Source: Linnemannia hyalina (Eukaryota > Mortierellomycota > Mortierellomycetes > Mortierellales > Mortierellaceae). Taken from it: a DNA stretch of 64,000 nt. Made by a program: the position numbers and the translations under genes. This document shows positions 1 to 13,474 of this stretch, piece by piece. The notes beneath the pieces were generated by a model. It was not told where the DNA came from. It was given only the letters and a program-made list of their open reading frames with translations, and ran no database searches. The number at the start of each line of letters is the position of its first letter. Positions within the stretch are counted from its first letter, which is position 1. The stretch lies in NCBI GenBank assembly GCA_019671135.1, contig JAHRHY010000005.1:1364001-1428000 (forward strand). The letters run 5' to 3'.

Positions 1-511
1 ATCAATTGCATCTTTTTGATGTAAGAGCTGTCATTATGCATTGTGTTCATAATAGTTTTTTTCATCAAGGTTGCTTTTCGCTTTCGTTCATGCTTCCTGC
101 TGTTGTAAGTTTGATATGTTCTCTTCCCATTCGGGGCATGAACAACGTAGAAAAGAGAAGAGTCCTGCAGTGCGTTTTCAGCTCGTTGTTCGTGTGAAAA
201 TTTGCTCCAATCGTTTCCCTCCAAATTTGTTACCCTACAAAGCACAAACAAACCCACCCATCCACCTGTTCAAATACCGGCTTGATCGACACCGCCTCCT
301 TATCTTTTTCCTTCCCTGCTTTCTTTTCCTTCTTCCTTCTTCACTCCCGCTCTTGCATCCTGCCTGCCTGCTCCTCCCCGTTCCTCCTCTTCCTCTCCTC
401 ACCGCGCCTTTGAGTCACTCCCTCTTCGTCTCATCCTTCCCCCTCTTCCCCTTCAACACCAAGTACACTCTCTCAGGACCTTACTTGCACACGCGACCTG
501 GCTGCTGTTTA
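1..511. other. Upstream region of the P5B ATPase
   Basis: No gene is recognised here. The frame of the downstream ATPase stays open back to about position 71, but the peptide is a low-complexity Cys/Ser/Leu/Pro run read from CT-rich DNA (about 300-440). That looks like 5' UTR or promoter rather than protein. CT-rich tracts of this kind precede many genes in the window. Confidence 0.5.
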
Positions 512-3500
512 ATGGTCAACACCCCTTCTCATGACCCACTCTCCTCCCGGCTCTTCGACCAAAATGGCGACTCTATAAGCCAGGCCCAAGGGACACAGAG
601 ACGTGCATCCCTGCTCCCATCTAGTCAACAGGGCTCTCAACCATACCCCCCTCTGGCACTCACCGACAGCAACCACCACAACGATGGCTCACTCTACACT
701 GGTCGTGAAGCTTCCTCCTTTTCTCAAGCTCCGACCATCCGTCCACTTTCGTCCAGGTTTCAGCTGCACCAAGTCGACAACGACGACATCAGCAACAGCA
801 ACATCAGCAACAACAACCTCGACGACGATGACAACAACGAGGACGAGGACGACTATGGGGACGAGGATGGGGATGATACCACTAGTGTAATGCAACCAAT
901 CCTTCAGACAAAGACCGCAGGTCGACCTCGTCCTGTCAAGAGATCCTCGACTAAGGGTATGTCCTTGTGTGTGTTCTCCATTTCTACTTGCAGGAGATCC
1001 TTTTTGTTTTTTCGAGTCCCGAGTAAAAAACATAAAAAAAAAAATACTGAGAAGATAAAAAACAAAGGCACATGAGCCCAAGGGTGCTGCGTACGGCAAT
1101 CCGTAACAACGTGGATAAGGCACAATTAGTGAACGTGGTTGGACTGACGCATTCCGTTGATGCTTGTTTTATCACTCGTTGTGCTTCAATTACTATTTTG
1201 CTTAGGCCGGGGACCAGATCGATGCGTGCAGCACGTCTATCTCGAGGAGGAGGATATCGAGCTGATATTCACAGGATACAGGTTCCTCCAGACTCGACTC
1301 TACATCCACTACCTCGCCTGTGTCCTAAGTGCAGGAATCCTCTTCTTGCTTGGACGATGGATGCCGCAGCGATACTTGGCCTTTGTAGCCGAAAAGTGCG
1401 AAATGAGCCAGGCCGAATCCGTTGTTGTCGAGGTAAGAACCCTTTCACCATATCAACGACGAACGCTCCTCCTCCCCTCTTGATCCAATCGAATTCGAAC
1501 GACAGGTTATACTTCATATCTCCTTTCGTCTCTTGTGACCTTCCCTGTCGACCCTCTATTGTTTGTTGGCTAACAGATGTTTGCAAGACGAACAGAACTC
1601 ACTTCGAGACCATGGTAGTATCCTTTAGGATCTCTATTTATTTCCAGTCGCCAATTAATTGTTTTCTGTATCCAATGAACGACCTTCTATAGGATGCTTA
1701 TGGTCAATTGGTCACGGAGGTTGTCTTTACGAAGTACTATGGAGGACCTATCAACTCGGTCTTCAGTCCCGAACAGATGGAGAAGCAGGAAGACGACGAA
1801 GATTTCGACGAAGCCTTGGTAGGCGATTGATGACAACCAGTGCACTTGACTTGAATGATCTAATGTGAATTGACAACTAACACAGCGTCCTTCTCACTTT
1901 TCCATACATGGCGATGTAGTCTTCGGGAATGCTGCACGATATGAGATACTTCGACTACCAGTACATCCGATTCATCTACAACCCAGTGACGTATAGCTTT
2001 ATGCAGAACTCGAAGTGGAAGGATCCCGAGTGGTTGAGCGTCGTCAACTGTGATCGCGGAATTGGGCGTGAGACTCAGCAGGAGCGCACGATGGTTTTTG
2101 GTCAGAACGTGATCGATGTCAAGGAAAAGACAGTGGGACAGCTGCTGGTCGGAGAGGTCCTTCATCCGTTCTACATCTTCCAGGTGTTCTCGATGGCTCT
2201 TTGGTTGGCGGACGACTACATCTACTACGCCGGCTGCATCTTTGTCATATCTACCGTCTCGGTGCTGACAGAGTTGATCGAGACCAAGAAGACCATGAGA
2301 CGCATGCGCAACATGTCCAAGTTTGTCTGCAACGTCAAGGTTTACCGTTCTGGCAGATGTATGTTGAACACCCTTTTCCGGGACGCATCTTTTTCACCTT
2401 GTTCAGCAATATGACAAGTAGGGAATGTGCGCTAATCAGACATTAAACTCTCTCGTTTTAGGGCGCTATTTAGGATCAGAGGAGCTTGTGCCTGGCGATG
2501 TCTTTGAGGTGACCGACTCGGACCTGTCTGTTTTCCCATGCGACGCCGTACTGTTGTCAGGTGATTGCATTGTGAACGAGAGCATGTTGACAGGAGAATC
2601 AGTTCCAGTCTCCAAGATCCCTGTGACGGACAAGGTGCTGCGACAACTCGATCTTTCTCTGGCCAACATTCCTTCGGACCTTGCCCGCCATTTTTTGTTT
2701 TCAGGAACCAAAATCATCCGTGCACGACCAGGAGCGGCGAGTTCAAAAAAGCAGATTCGCACGGACGATGTCGACTATGACGTCAACCGAACACCTCGTG
2801 GACTGGCACTTGTGGTTCGAATAGGATTCAACACGACCAAAGGAAGTCTGATCCGTTCGATGTTGTTCCCCAAGCCAAACGACTTTCAGTTTTACCGCGA
2901 CTCTTTCCGTTTTATCGGCATTCTAGCAGGAATCGCGTTCTGTGGCTTCTTGGTCTCGACAGTCAACTTTATCCGCATGGATGTGCCCTTTAGGCTGATG
3001 ATCATCAAGGCTTTGGACCTAATCACCATTGTCGTCCCGCCCGCGCTTCCAGCAACCATGTCCATCGGAACCAGCTTTGCTATCGCTCGCCTGAAGCGCT
3101 CCAACATCTTTTGCATCAGCCCTACCCGTGTCAACATTGGAGGAAAAATCAACTGCATGTGCTTCGACAAAACTGGGACCTTGACGGAGGATGGACTGGA
3201 TGTGCTCGGAGTTCAATGCACGGATGTCGAGACTGGACGGTTCGGGACTCTTTTGAATCGGGTCGAGGATCTGAAAGCGGTTCCGGACTCAATGCATGAG
3301 AAGGGGACATCACTCCTGTTTGCCATGGCAACCTGCCATTCTGTCAAGTCGTTGAACGGAGAGCTCATCGGTGACCCGTTGGATCTCAAGATGTTCGACT
3401 TTACCCAATGGATTTTGGAGGAAGGCGGTCTTGGTGCTAGGACGTCGAGTGTCAGTGAGGCTGCTCACAATCAGTCAAAGGGCGTTGCGGGGGGTGTCGT

Positions 3501-5943
3501 ATCGACCGTTGTCAGGCCACCAGGTGCGAAGCGGTTCAACCTCAATGACGTTCTTACTCACCACCCCACTGAGATGAGCGAATCGGTAAGGACCTGTATT
3601 GACAGAGCTTGTATTGAGTCTTGCGGTTTTGATGTGTTCTGACCAATGGGTATTGTTCGCATGAAATAGGAAACGTTCTTGGAGTTGGGTATTATTCGCT
3701 GCTTCGAATTTGTGTCGTCTCTTCGACGGATGAGTGTCGTTGTCAAGAAGCTGCACAGTCCCGGCATGGATATCTATGTCAAGGGCGCGCCAGAAGTCAT
3801 GACCGACATTTGTCTCAAGGAGTCATTACCATCGGACTATGCGGACCGTCTGTCGTATTATACCCAGCATGGATACCGAGTGATTGCCTGCGCCACCAAA
3901 TCGTTGCCCAATCTTAACTTCATTCGCGCACAGCGTGTCAAGCGGGAGCAGGTCGAGAGCGATCTTACGTTCTTGGGTCTGATTGTCTTTGAGAACAAGC
4001 TCAAGCCCACGACTGCACCAGTTATCGCCACTCTCAGCAACGCTCAGATCCGACAAGTGATGTGCACCGGTGACAATGCCCTTACCGCCATCAGCGTCTC
4101 CAAGGAGTGTGGATTGATTCAGAGTTCGAGAGAGGTGTACGCGCCCCGGTTCATCATGGGAAACTCGACCACCGAAAACTCGAGAATCGTCTGGGAGAAC
4201 ATTGACGATGGACGCAAGACTCTGGACCCTATATCCCTTATGGTGCGATACGGCTATTTAAGAAGTGGTATATGGAATCATATCTGATCGATGGAAACGC
4301 CACTAACTTTGATTATTGTTTGCATTGATCCTTAGCCTATGACATCAAGCTTCGAGACTATGAGTAGAGGACAGGACTTTCCACGATACACCTATCTGAA
4401 CGAGTATGTCCTTGCGGTCACTGGTGATTGTTTCCGATGGATGGTGGACTTTGCACCTAAGGCGACTCTGCACAGGATGCTGGTGAAGGGTCAAATTTTC
4501 GCTCGCATGTCGCCAGATGAGAAGCACGAGCTGGTTGAGAACCTGCAGGCTATCGGATACTGTGTAGGATTCTGCGGTGATGGAGCCAACGATTGCGGAG
4601 CTCTCAAAGCCGCCGATGTCGGTATCAGTTTGAGCGAGGCGGAGGCATCAGTCGCCGCACCTTTCACAAGTCGCTCGAATGACATTGAATGTGTCGTCAA
4701 AGTCATCCAGTAAGTGTCTCGGTTACTGTCGATGTTAAACAATGCGACGACTGTTTATTTATGAGCACATATGCTGACCTTGTTTATCTTTCTTCGTCGC
4801 ATCACTTCCATAGGGAGGGTCGGGCTGCGTTGGTCACGAGCTTTAGTTGCTTCAAGTACATGGCTCTGTACAGCATCATCCAGTTCACGACCGTCAGTTT
4901 GCTGTATGCCTTTGCATCCAACCTCGGCGACTTCCAGTTCTTGTATATCGACTTGGCGCTCATTTTGCCGATCGCAGTGTTCATGGGTCGAACGGAAGCC
5001 TTTCCGGTGCTCAATCCGAAGCGACCTACCGCCAACCTTGTCTCGAAGAAGGTCCTCACCTCGCTCATCGGACATATTTTGATCCAAGGATGTTTCCAGG
5101 CGACCTTGTTTAGCATTGTCCGTCACCAGCCGTGGTACAAGCCTCCCAAATATGAGCGTGGCGAGAAGAACATTGAGGGGTACGAAAACACAAGTCTGTT
5201 CCTGCTGTCGATTTTCCAGTACCTGCTTGTCGCGATTGTCTTCAGTGTCGGACCTCCTTACCGCAAGCCGATGTCCTCCAACCGTAAGAGTTTGTGTCAG
5301 CCGTGTTCATCCGAAGTTTTCATTTTCATTTTTTTTTCACACGCGATGATGTTTGGTGAACTTGACTCTAGTTTTCATTGACATTGGTTTATTTGTTGTG
5401 AACTTAGGTCCTTTTATGTTTATTATTGCGGGATTGGTAGTGATGTCAGCGTCGATCGTTTTGTTCCCGTCGGGATGGCTCAAGAGTTTTTTGCAGCTGT
5501 TGGATATTCCATTCAGCTTCAAGTTGTTTATTCTGTTGATGGCAGGACTGCACCTATTAATTGCATTAGCGTCCGAACGCGTTGTGTTTCCGATCCTCGC
5601 CACAAAGATCGGACAAGTGATCCAGTCAATCCGCAAGCGGTCGTCGCCATCGTCGTCGTCTTGGTCCGTGACCACAACACCAGCAGCAACAGCCACGAAC
5701 ACAAGGGTATCGGGTTCACAACGGGGTCCTCATCGTCGTTCCGCGCAGTATGGGGATGAGGCACGGATAGATGTGGGTGAGGGGGACGAGGAGGACGAGC
5801 AAGGGTCACGTCCGAGCACCCCTCTCATTGGATCGCATCCCCATAATCCGTTTGACCGGATTGGTCGTGGCAGTGCCGATAATGAAAGATTGAGGAAGGG
5901 CAAGATCTACAAGGCTGTACAAGAGGAAATGAACATCATCTGA
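512..5943 (+). CDS. YPK9: P5B-type ATPase (Ypk9/ATP13A2-like)
   Basis: This is a P-type ATPase of the P5B subgroup, which in other eukaryotes sits in vacuolar or lysosomal membranes and exports polyamines or protects against metals. Exons by eye: 512-956, 1206-1432, 1588-1614, 1693-1818, 1920-2358, 2462-3585, 3670-4242 (or 4267), 4336-4709, 4814-5283, 5372-5943, giving about 1,450 residues. The membrane-embedded PPALP motif, rather than the PPELP of P5A, marks subgroup B. The phosphorylation motif DKTGT lies at 3166-3180. The actuator LTGES and the hinge [14 protein letters not shown] are also present, and the family block [10 protein letters not shown] lies in exon 5. A hydrophobic C-terminal domain follows the hinge. 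The acidic Asn/Asp-rich N-terminus is typical of the cytosolic tail. Start: the first in-frame ATG after the CT-rich leader. The frame between 4243 and 4405 is ambiguous (see findings). Substrate is inferred from the family only. Confidence 0.93.
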
Positions 5944-8930
5944 TGACACAGAGCCGCGACCACCAACAACATCGACGAAACAAACAACAGCAAGCTTCGG
6001 TCAGGAACGGGAACGGGAACGGGCATAACCTTTCACCCTCCTTTTTCTTTTGAGTAACATGAATAAACAAACTATTCAAAATAATAACGTGAAAGGAGAA
6101 AGAAAAAAAAAAGTGGGACCAAATAATGGCCTGTGTGTTTGGTCGCGTGTTACTTCTTTGTGTTCACATCTTGTTCCGGAGAGTTCCTTCAGGCGCGCAA
6201 GTTGCGACAGTAGCATTTTGGTTCCTCCGGAGACCACTGATGCAGGGTCAAAGGATCGTGCAACGTCCAAGAACGAACCCTTTTCTTCCCGTTCCTATTC
6301 CTTCCTTTGGCAGCTCACAGGCTCAGAGTCTGATACACTCTATAAGGTCTAGGATCTTTTTCTTTTCTACCCTTTTTTTTTCAGATTAACTTTTTCATGT
6401 GTCTCTTCCCTGCATCAAAGAATGCTAGAAGAACAGGCAAGGCAACTGGTACCTGATGATACCAAGAGCGCTGTTCAAATGAAAACGTAAACATAAAGCA
6501 ATGCGTACAGCATAGCATAGGACAAGGTATCCAGACTGGTCACACGAGCCTGATGGGCGTATGTAAAAAAAATTAGGGCTCGACAATTTCTCTCTTTGTT
6601 AACTTATTTTTGAAGCTCCTCCGTTATCATTTTTTCGGGATCCCAGTGAGTAGGGTAACCTCCGTCCTTTCGTCCTTACCCATAAAAAAAAAAAGGAAAG
6701 GTACTTCAGAAAAGGTACTACTTGTGCTTGGACTCTGGAAGGAAAGAAAACGCGGGGAATAACCATTTGAGGAAGGAAGATGGCGATAACAGTGAGGGGA
6801 AAGCGGAGGAGATTTTTGCTGGCTGTGAAAAAAAAAAAATTATAGTGAGAAAGAAGTCCGTTTCAGATAGGACAGATAGGCGGGTTATGTGGGTGTGTGT
6901 ACGAAAATGGGCGCCATGATATGATGGTGATGGAAGACTTTGTGAACGTTTTATTTTCGAGGAAGAAGAACCTCCCATTATTGTGAAGGCTACTCGTACC
7001 GGAGACTGGAGACTGGAGACTGAATTCTCCAAATAACAGAAAGATTAATCCATATTATATTTACAGCGAGTAAAGTATCTAAATGATCGACATGATCACT
7101 TTTCTCGTTTTGTTTCTGGAGTTTCCAATAACACCACGGCCATTCGTTGTTGCACAAGAAATGGCAGAACTTTTTTCCTTCGGGAATCATAAGAAAGACA
7201 CAAAAAGTTGTTTGTCACTCTCATCGCCTATGTACATAGTCTTTCCCATCCTTCATCTCACGTTTACCTTTCTTTTTTCTTGCTTCCAGTCGAACGACAG
7301 GTCGACGAGAGGACGGATGGAAGGAGGCGGACGATACATGCAGTACTCACATCGGAGTCTTTTCTACCCAAGAGAATATTTTGGAAGCATAGTTAGTTGC
7401 TCAAAAACTTGTTACTTTTTTATCCCGTTATCATTCAAGTCGGACAATGTTGTGGTGATCGGTCACTTACTCACGCTCGGTCTGTCCTGCACGCCTGCAG
7501 GGTTGATTATATTGATTATTTTTCGTTTCCCGTTCACTTCATGAAGGAACCAACCATCAAACGGTTGGGCGGCCATTCAAAACAAAGGTAAACAACATCA
7601 AAGAGATAACAAAGCTAGCTACTTTGCATTATTGTCCTTGGCTGCCGCTGTAGCTTCAGCTCCAGTGTTGTCTAGATATGAAAGCTGTAACCAAGAAAAA
7701 AGTCTGGACTTTGTCTTCTTTTGCTCATTCGATCGGTTTTTATTATCATGTTATACGCATGCGATCCACACTAGAAGAAAAAGGTACAAGGTACAAAACA
7801 ATAACAAAAATAAAGTGAGAGACTAGCCTTGTTCCCATTACTTCCTTTGCTCTGTCCTCAGGACCCTTCTTCTCTTTTGCCGGTACATGCGAGAGGTTCA
7901 CCGTTTCTTCTTTCCGATTCAAACAGGTTATGCGTCTCAGAAGTCCCATGCTTTCATTTACACTTTGTGTTCCTGAATGGTGTGCCTGAACAAAAAAATG
8001 CACTAAAGACAAAACATTTGTCTGGCACTCAACTGACGACATTGTACCACTTTCCTACATCACCCAGGCCAGAAGGACACAAAGCTACCCTGCTTTCTAT
8101 ACACCTGCCGTTTCTTTCTACAGCCATACGCCCATCTCCTTTCTTCGTCCCCCCATCTAAAACATCCCATCCTTCTCTCTGTTTTTCTACTCCATTTCCT
8201 GCTCGCATGGCAGAAAACGCATGCGTGTTGGCTCTTTTCCCCCCAATAAACAGTTCGGTTGGCCCAAAATATGGAGAAAAAGTTAAAAGGGCTGGGCGAA
8301 AAGGCAAACGGAAGAGATAGGGGAAAGGAGAGGATGAGCAGAGCAAAGAACGCCTATTCTCTTTGTTCTGTGCAACATTTATCGACCCTCCTTCACCCAT
8401 CCACCCCGCAAAACAAACACACCAACAAACACTTCAGCACAAACGAAAAAGAGCGAGCCAAACACGACAATCGCCATCTTTGTCCTCGTCATCAGTGATA
8501 GAGGCGGACACAAGTGCACCTAAAAAAGTGGGGTGTCTGCTTTGCCACAAAAAAAGTGTGGAGAACGAAGGAGTGCGTGTGTGAGAGAGAGAGACGATAA
8601 GAATGAATGCGCGCGTCTGCTGCTGTCATTCTGCACATAACATATCATAGCTAAACTCCTCGGTTCAAAGCGAGTACCTTCCAGTACGATCGCGCTTGCT
8701 CCGATAAAGTATGTACTGTACCAAACACCCCCATCACGAATGAAATGCAGGTATGTACTGTACAGAAGCTGGTGGTACCTTTGCAGCCCAAAGTGTCGTC
8801 AACTCTTGTGAAAATGCTTACAAGAGGGTCGTTCTGGATCCAATGGAAAGAGAGGGCAGAAAGAAAAAAGAGCCAGCCAGGGCGACCGGCAAAGGGCGCA
8901 AAGTAAAGGCGCTGTGATCGACCTGTTAAT

Positions 8931-8945
8931 GTTATTGTTGTTGTT

Positions 8946-8976
<31 letters not shown>
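8931..8976. repeat. TTG/TTATTG microsatellite
   Basis: An array of TTG triplets with two interspersed TTATTG units, ending in GGTGG. It lies inside the gene-poor region. The same type of array recurs at 48.80-48.87 kb downstream of the Mdv1-like gene. Confidence 0.9.
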
Positions 8977-10433
8977 GTGGGTGAGCATACTTTGGCGTAG
9001 TACTGTTCACAATGTATTCACCCAACTCTTCGTCTTACATTTTGTATCTTCCTTCCCCACTCATGCTTGTTGTTGGCTCTGTTGCGTCTCTCTCTCTCTG
9101 TCGTTGCAGTCGTAGGGCGAATGAGAATCGAGCTTTTGAAAAACGCGGATGCTAATTGGACATTCTAGGCTGAAATGGCAAGAGTACCTTTTTTTTACTT
9201 TTTTTTCTTTCTTTCTCTTTCCACTGTCGGTCTGTCGGTCTTAAGCTCAAGCGCATTATCAGTCATCCGCCTTTTTTTTTTCCAACGATCTCACGCTCGA
9301 CCCTAACTTTTTGACTCGGCGGTGTGTGAGTGTGAAAAGATGAGAGAGAGAATGGAAGGGATTACGCGGACTCGGACGGAATACACATATTTCCGCATTT
9401 GGGTCAAGATCCGGGGTAAAAAGGCGAAAGAGCAATAGCAAGAATGGGGGGAGCAAGCGAGCGGGCGGAGGAAAGTCAAAGAAAGAGACATGGTCATGGC
9501 CAACATGCCATCACAAACACAAACACATGTACATACAAATGGTAGAAACGCTATATATCCGAGTTCAATTTCAAATTAACCTGTTAAAAACGAGCAATCC
9601 TTTCTCGTAGGTTACTGATATGCAGGGACAGACAACTAGCCATGGAGAATTACTAAAGTTGGCGCAGAGTAAGCTCGTAGAAAACAAAACAAAAAAACTC
9701 CACATCCATCCAAGACGTATCATTTATTGCATCCTTTTCTCATACCCAATCATTATCATCTGGCCACCCCCAGCCTGCGCCCTTGCCGTTACCCCCTACC
9801 TTTACTCACTCCCGCCTTTTTTCAAGACAGAACATGGTATGCAAAAAAGGGGGAGAAGACGGTGTCGAGTAAGATCGAATCTCGATGGTCGTTCCTAGTA
9901 TGAACAATTTTTTTATTCAGGTAAATGTGAGGGGCGAACAATGGATTCATGGTTTATGCTTGATTAGTGGTGTGAAAGAGAAGAGCGAGGTTCAACCGAC
10001 TTCTAGACCCGGCGACTCCGTCCTTTGGGGGGTTTTCAGTTTATTTCATTTCTCCTGATGGTCCATTTACCATCTCGGCCCCAGAAAGAGAATAGGGAAG
10101 GCACTTGTGAACAAATTAACGACAAAGACAAGGGTCTTTTATTTTTGAGATGGTTTTCATGACTTTGTCGAAAGAGTGATAAAGTTCAAACAATTCTCTC
10201 TCATAATCAACAAAAGTGATTATTGTCCATTTTCCAATCATTTCTGCCCTTTGTCCATTACCATCATTGGTAATCTATCTATGTTTGTTATCTGTTGCCG
10301 TTTCTCCTTTTGGATGCAAAAGCGACAGAAGTAACGTTTTGCAGATATTTACAGTTTCATTTCATGAACATGCAGCGAAATAAAGGCAGTCAAGATGGGA
10401 AGAGAACGTCGAGGTTGAAGCGGCCATGGGATG

Positions 10434-10436
<3 letters not shown>

Positions 10437-10485
<49 letters not shown>
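10437..10485. repeat. (GACA)n tetranucleotide microsatellite
   Basis: About twelve perfect copies of a GACA/CAGA tetranucleotide. On the opposite strand the array reads as a Cys-Leu-Ser-Val repeat, which explains the open frame there. It should not be taken for a gene. Confidence 0.95.
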
Positions 10486-10486
<1 letters not shown>

Positions 10487-13474
10487 CACCGTTCGGGTCT
10501 TTGAACCCAGTCTCTCTCTTCTGTTATTGTTTGCTTCCGCAGGACTGGGCAGGGCTAAGGAGAGAGACGGGGCAACCTTGCTGCATCTGATGTTCATTTT
10601 CGTTATTAGGAGTAATTTGACAAACGCCCGCATTGTCTTTTACCGCTTTCTTATCGGTTGCCGCTGACACCTTTAAGGTGTCTGTCTAATGGAGTCATGG
10701 GAGGGTTGATGTTATGAAAGAACTTGTGTGGTCGCGAGTGAGGGGTGTTTTGTTTTTGAGCTTTTTGGTCTTGTTGTAGTTGATAGTGTATTTCTTCGCA
10801 TTGCTCGCCCGCCCTCATTCATACATTTTTTTCATGTCTTTGCAAATAGCTGCTGGTATCCTTCCTGAAGTACTCTCTCCTTTCTCTTCCCTTCAGTCTC
10901 CTTGGGTCAAGTCGGGCTGGACTGGGCTGGATTGGGCTACTTGAAAAAGAAGGTAGGGCACGACCGTTTTCACACTTGTTTTCATGCTAAAACGATAAGC
11001 TCTCTTGTGGAAAAGATACCCAACGAATACATAGTTTTCATACTTTATCGATTGTTCTACGATAATACAAGGCATAAAGCCCTTACTGAAAGTCCAACGC
11101 AAAGACGCTGGCTTTGCCAGGCCTTCGCGGCCGTCTTATTATCATCCCCTATCCAGCCCAGAATCGCAATGCAATAGGGGCTGGCGGATATGATGAGGAA
11201 CAGGAAAAAAAGATACAATGTGCTATTTGTTGTCTCCTTGATATCTCCTTCTTTCTTACCCTGTCCAGCGCTCTCACCAAGCTTCGTCGTCCGTTTGTTG
11301 GCTAACCCCCTATTATTGAACGATTGAATGAATAAAAGAGTGAATGAATAATCCCAATTGTATATGAAAAGAGTCCTTTAGGTTCAATGAACACTCAGCT
11401 GCACAATGATTTTTTCTTTCTCGTCAGAGTGTGCTTTCTTACCCCGCTTTTTTCTGACGAATCGCCCTTTTGTGTCCCCTACGGTTTGCGCGCCCTCCTC
11501 TTTTTCACTTTTTATGTTTTTCATGTTACGAACGGGGTTCGATTTTCATTTCCCTTTTGGCCGCATCTCCCTCATATTTGGTGCAAGTCTGAGGTCTTAC
11601 GCTCTCTCTTCTCTTCATTGTCTGCCCGTGTTTGTTTACCTTCCTCCTATCTATCGGCGTTACTTGTCCGTACAACTAACATTTCTCTCGAGCTGAACTT
11701 GCAACCGCTTCTTTGTTTTACTCAGGCTGGACATCAATGGTCATGGAAACAACAATTCGGATAGTCAAAACACACACACAAACAGAGTACGAGCAAGTAC
11801 TGACAAAATGAAGCCGAAGAAGAAGAAGGGACATTTGCAAGAATTGCTCCATGAACTGGGATTGTGGGGTAATCGTTCAATTGCTGCGATGTGGATGGTT
11901 GGGCATGGGATTTGAGGGCAAGCAGGATGGTCGCTCGGAGAAGGGGCACATGTATCGACGCTATCATCATTGTTTTAAGCGCCTGGATAGACGGATGGAA
12001 TGATGGGGGAAGGGGTAATATACAAGCTCGTCAAATAATGAAACTACCAAACTAACAACAAACAAAAAAAAAAAAAAACAAGAGCATTGTTATTGTCCAC
12101 TTGGTGGTTGGTTATTCTACAACAACATTACCCATTGCATTCGTCTATCCGACGAAAGGAAGGTAGGTATGGCCATCGTACCCTATGTCTATTCAAACGA
12201 GCATAAAACAACAACAGCGTAGAAATATGAATTGAAATTGTGGGGGGTTGGGGTTTTGATTAACTGCTGTTGGCGCCTGCTGTACCTGCTTGATCTCGAT
12301 TTTTTTCACACATACCGGCCTGCAAATGCGAACCCGAGATGGCGGCGAATGACAGGGTTTGAGGCCAAAGAGTTGCGAAATATATAACCTTGTCTTCTTG
12401 GATTCGCCCGGTTGTTGCAACAACAAAAAATAGGGGGAAGTCATCTGAAAGGAATAGAAGAGAAAGAAAAGGTGGACAAGGAGGAGGAAGAGGCGGGAAA
12501 GTAGGGGTAGGTTGCAATGCCCAAAAAAAAAAAAGCGGCTGCAGAGAGTCATGATCATGAGAGAGGGGGTTGGATGGAGTCGAAGAAAAGGAGCGAGATT
12601 TGTCAACAAAATCAACATTAGGATAAGGGCGGCCGTTTCGAAGGAGGAAAGGAGAGGAAGGAGCGGAAGTCGATTTGTTCAAGAGATATGAAAAGTTCAA
12701 TTCCTCAATTCAATCAGGGGACAGAGTTTTATTCATTCGGGTGTGAGCCCCATGTTAGCAACAGGAAGGGACCCTACTCTCTTTTTTGTATCACCAGCAG
12801 CATTTCGCTTATTATCCGCCCCTCTTCCCTATTTCTCTCCTCTTCTCTTCTCTTTCCTCTTTTCCTCTTCTTCACCCCAACTCCTCCCTTCGTCCTTTCT
12901 TCATCATTAATCCCATCCTCGCTTGCCTTACATATACCTTTTTATCCTCTTCTTTCCCTTCTTCTCCACTCCTCCCTTCTCTGCTCATTATTACCCCTCT
13001 TTGATTATTCCTTTCCTTTTCCTCTTTCGCCGTTCTACCCGTTGACTCTCCTTTCCTCCTTCCATTGTTACTACTAATCTGCACACTAGACACGCACTCT
13101 CTCCTCTCCTTCCCCTTCCTTTCCCCTTTTCGCCAATCCTTCCATCCTTCCGTCGTCATCCTCGCATACACTAAACCCCTTCCTTCTTAAAACATTCATC
13201 AGGCATACTTCTTCTTGCACTCCAATTCCTCTTAAAAGCGTATCATCCATCCTCTGTCTTGAGAGACAATTGAACATCCTTCCCCAAACCCGCCACCATT
13301 CAGCCCTCCACCATTCCTTCTTCACTCCCATCCCCTCCCTCAAGTGGGAAGATACACTATCCTCCTACCCCTCCAGCTCGCCATCCCGGACACACCTCCC
13401 TCACCCCCTCACAGCCACAGCACTACTCTCGGCAACAACAACAACCCGCCTCCCTCGATTTTCCCAACCTTCCA

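Larger units (their letters stand above)
5944..13474. other. Long gene-poor region (about 7.5 kb)
   Basis: I find no coding exon. The open frames here are short, low in complexity, and lack splice-linked continuations or recognisable motifs. The stretch holds many A/T homopolymers, a TTG array near 8.93-8.98 kb and a GACA array near 10.44-10.49 kb. A pyrimidine-rich tract at about 12,770-13,160 leads into the RhoGEF gene and may be its promoter or 5' UTR. Unspliced non-coding transcripts cannot be excluded by reading alone. Confidence 0.5.

Noticed and set aside
71..511. N-terminal extension of the P5B ATPase
   Set aside because: The frame is open, but the peptide is low-complexity from CT-rich DNA. 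The ATG at 512 fits better.
9985..10010. GGTTCAACC, resembling a tRNA T-loop
   Set aside because: The upstream 70 bases do not form D and anticodon arms.
10349..10633. Open frame with a Cys-Leu-Ser-Val repeat
   Set aside because: Product of the GACA microsatellite. No start context or other coding features.
11387..11764. 125-residue open frame in the gene desert
   Set aside because: Phe/Leu-rich translation of pyrimidine-rich DNA with no motif and no splice partners.
12688..13077. Ser/Leu/Pro-rich open frame before the RhoGEF
   Set aside because: Pure pyrimidine-tract translation. More likely promoter or 5' UTR.
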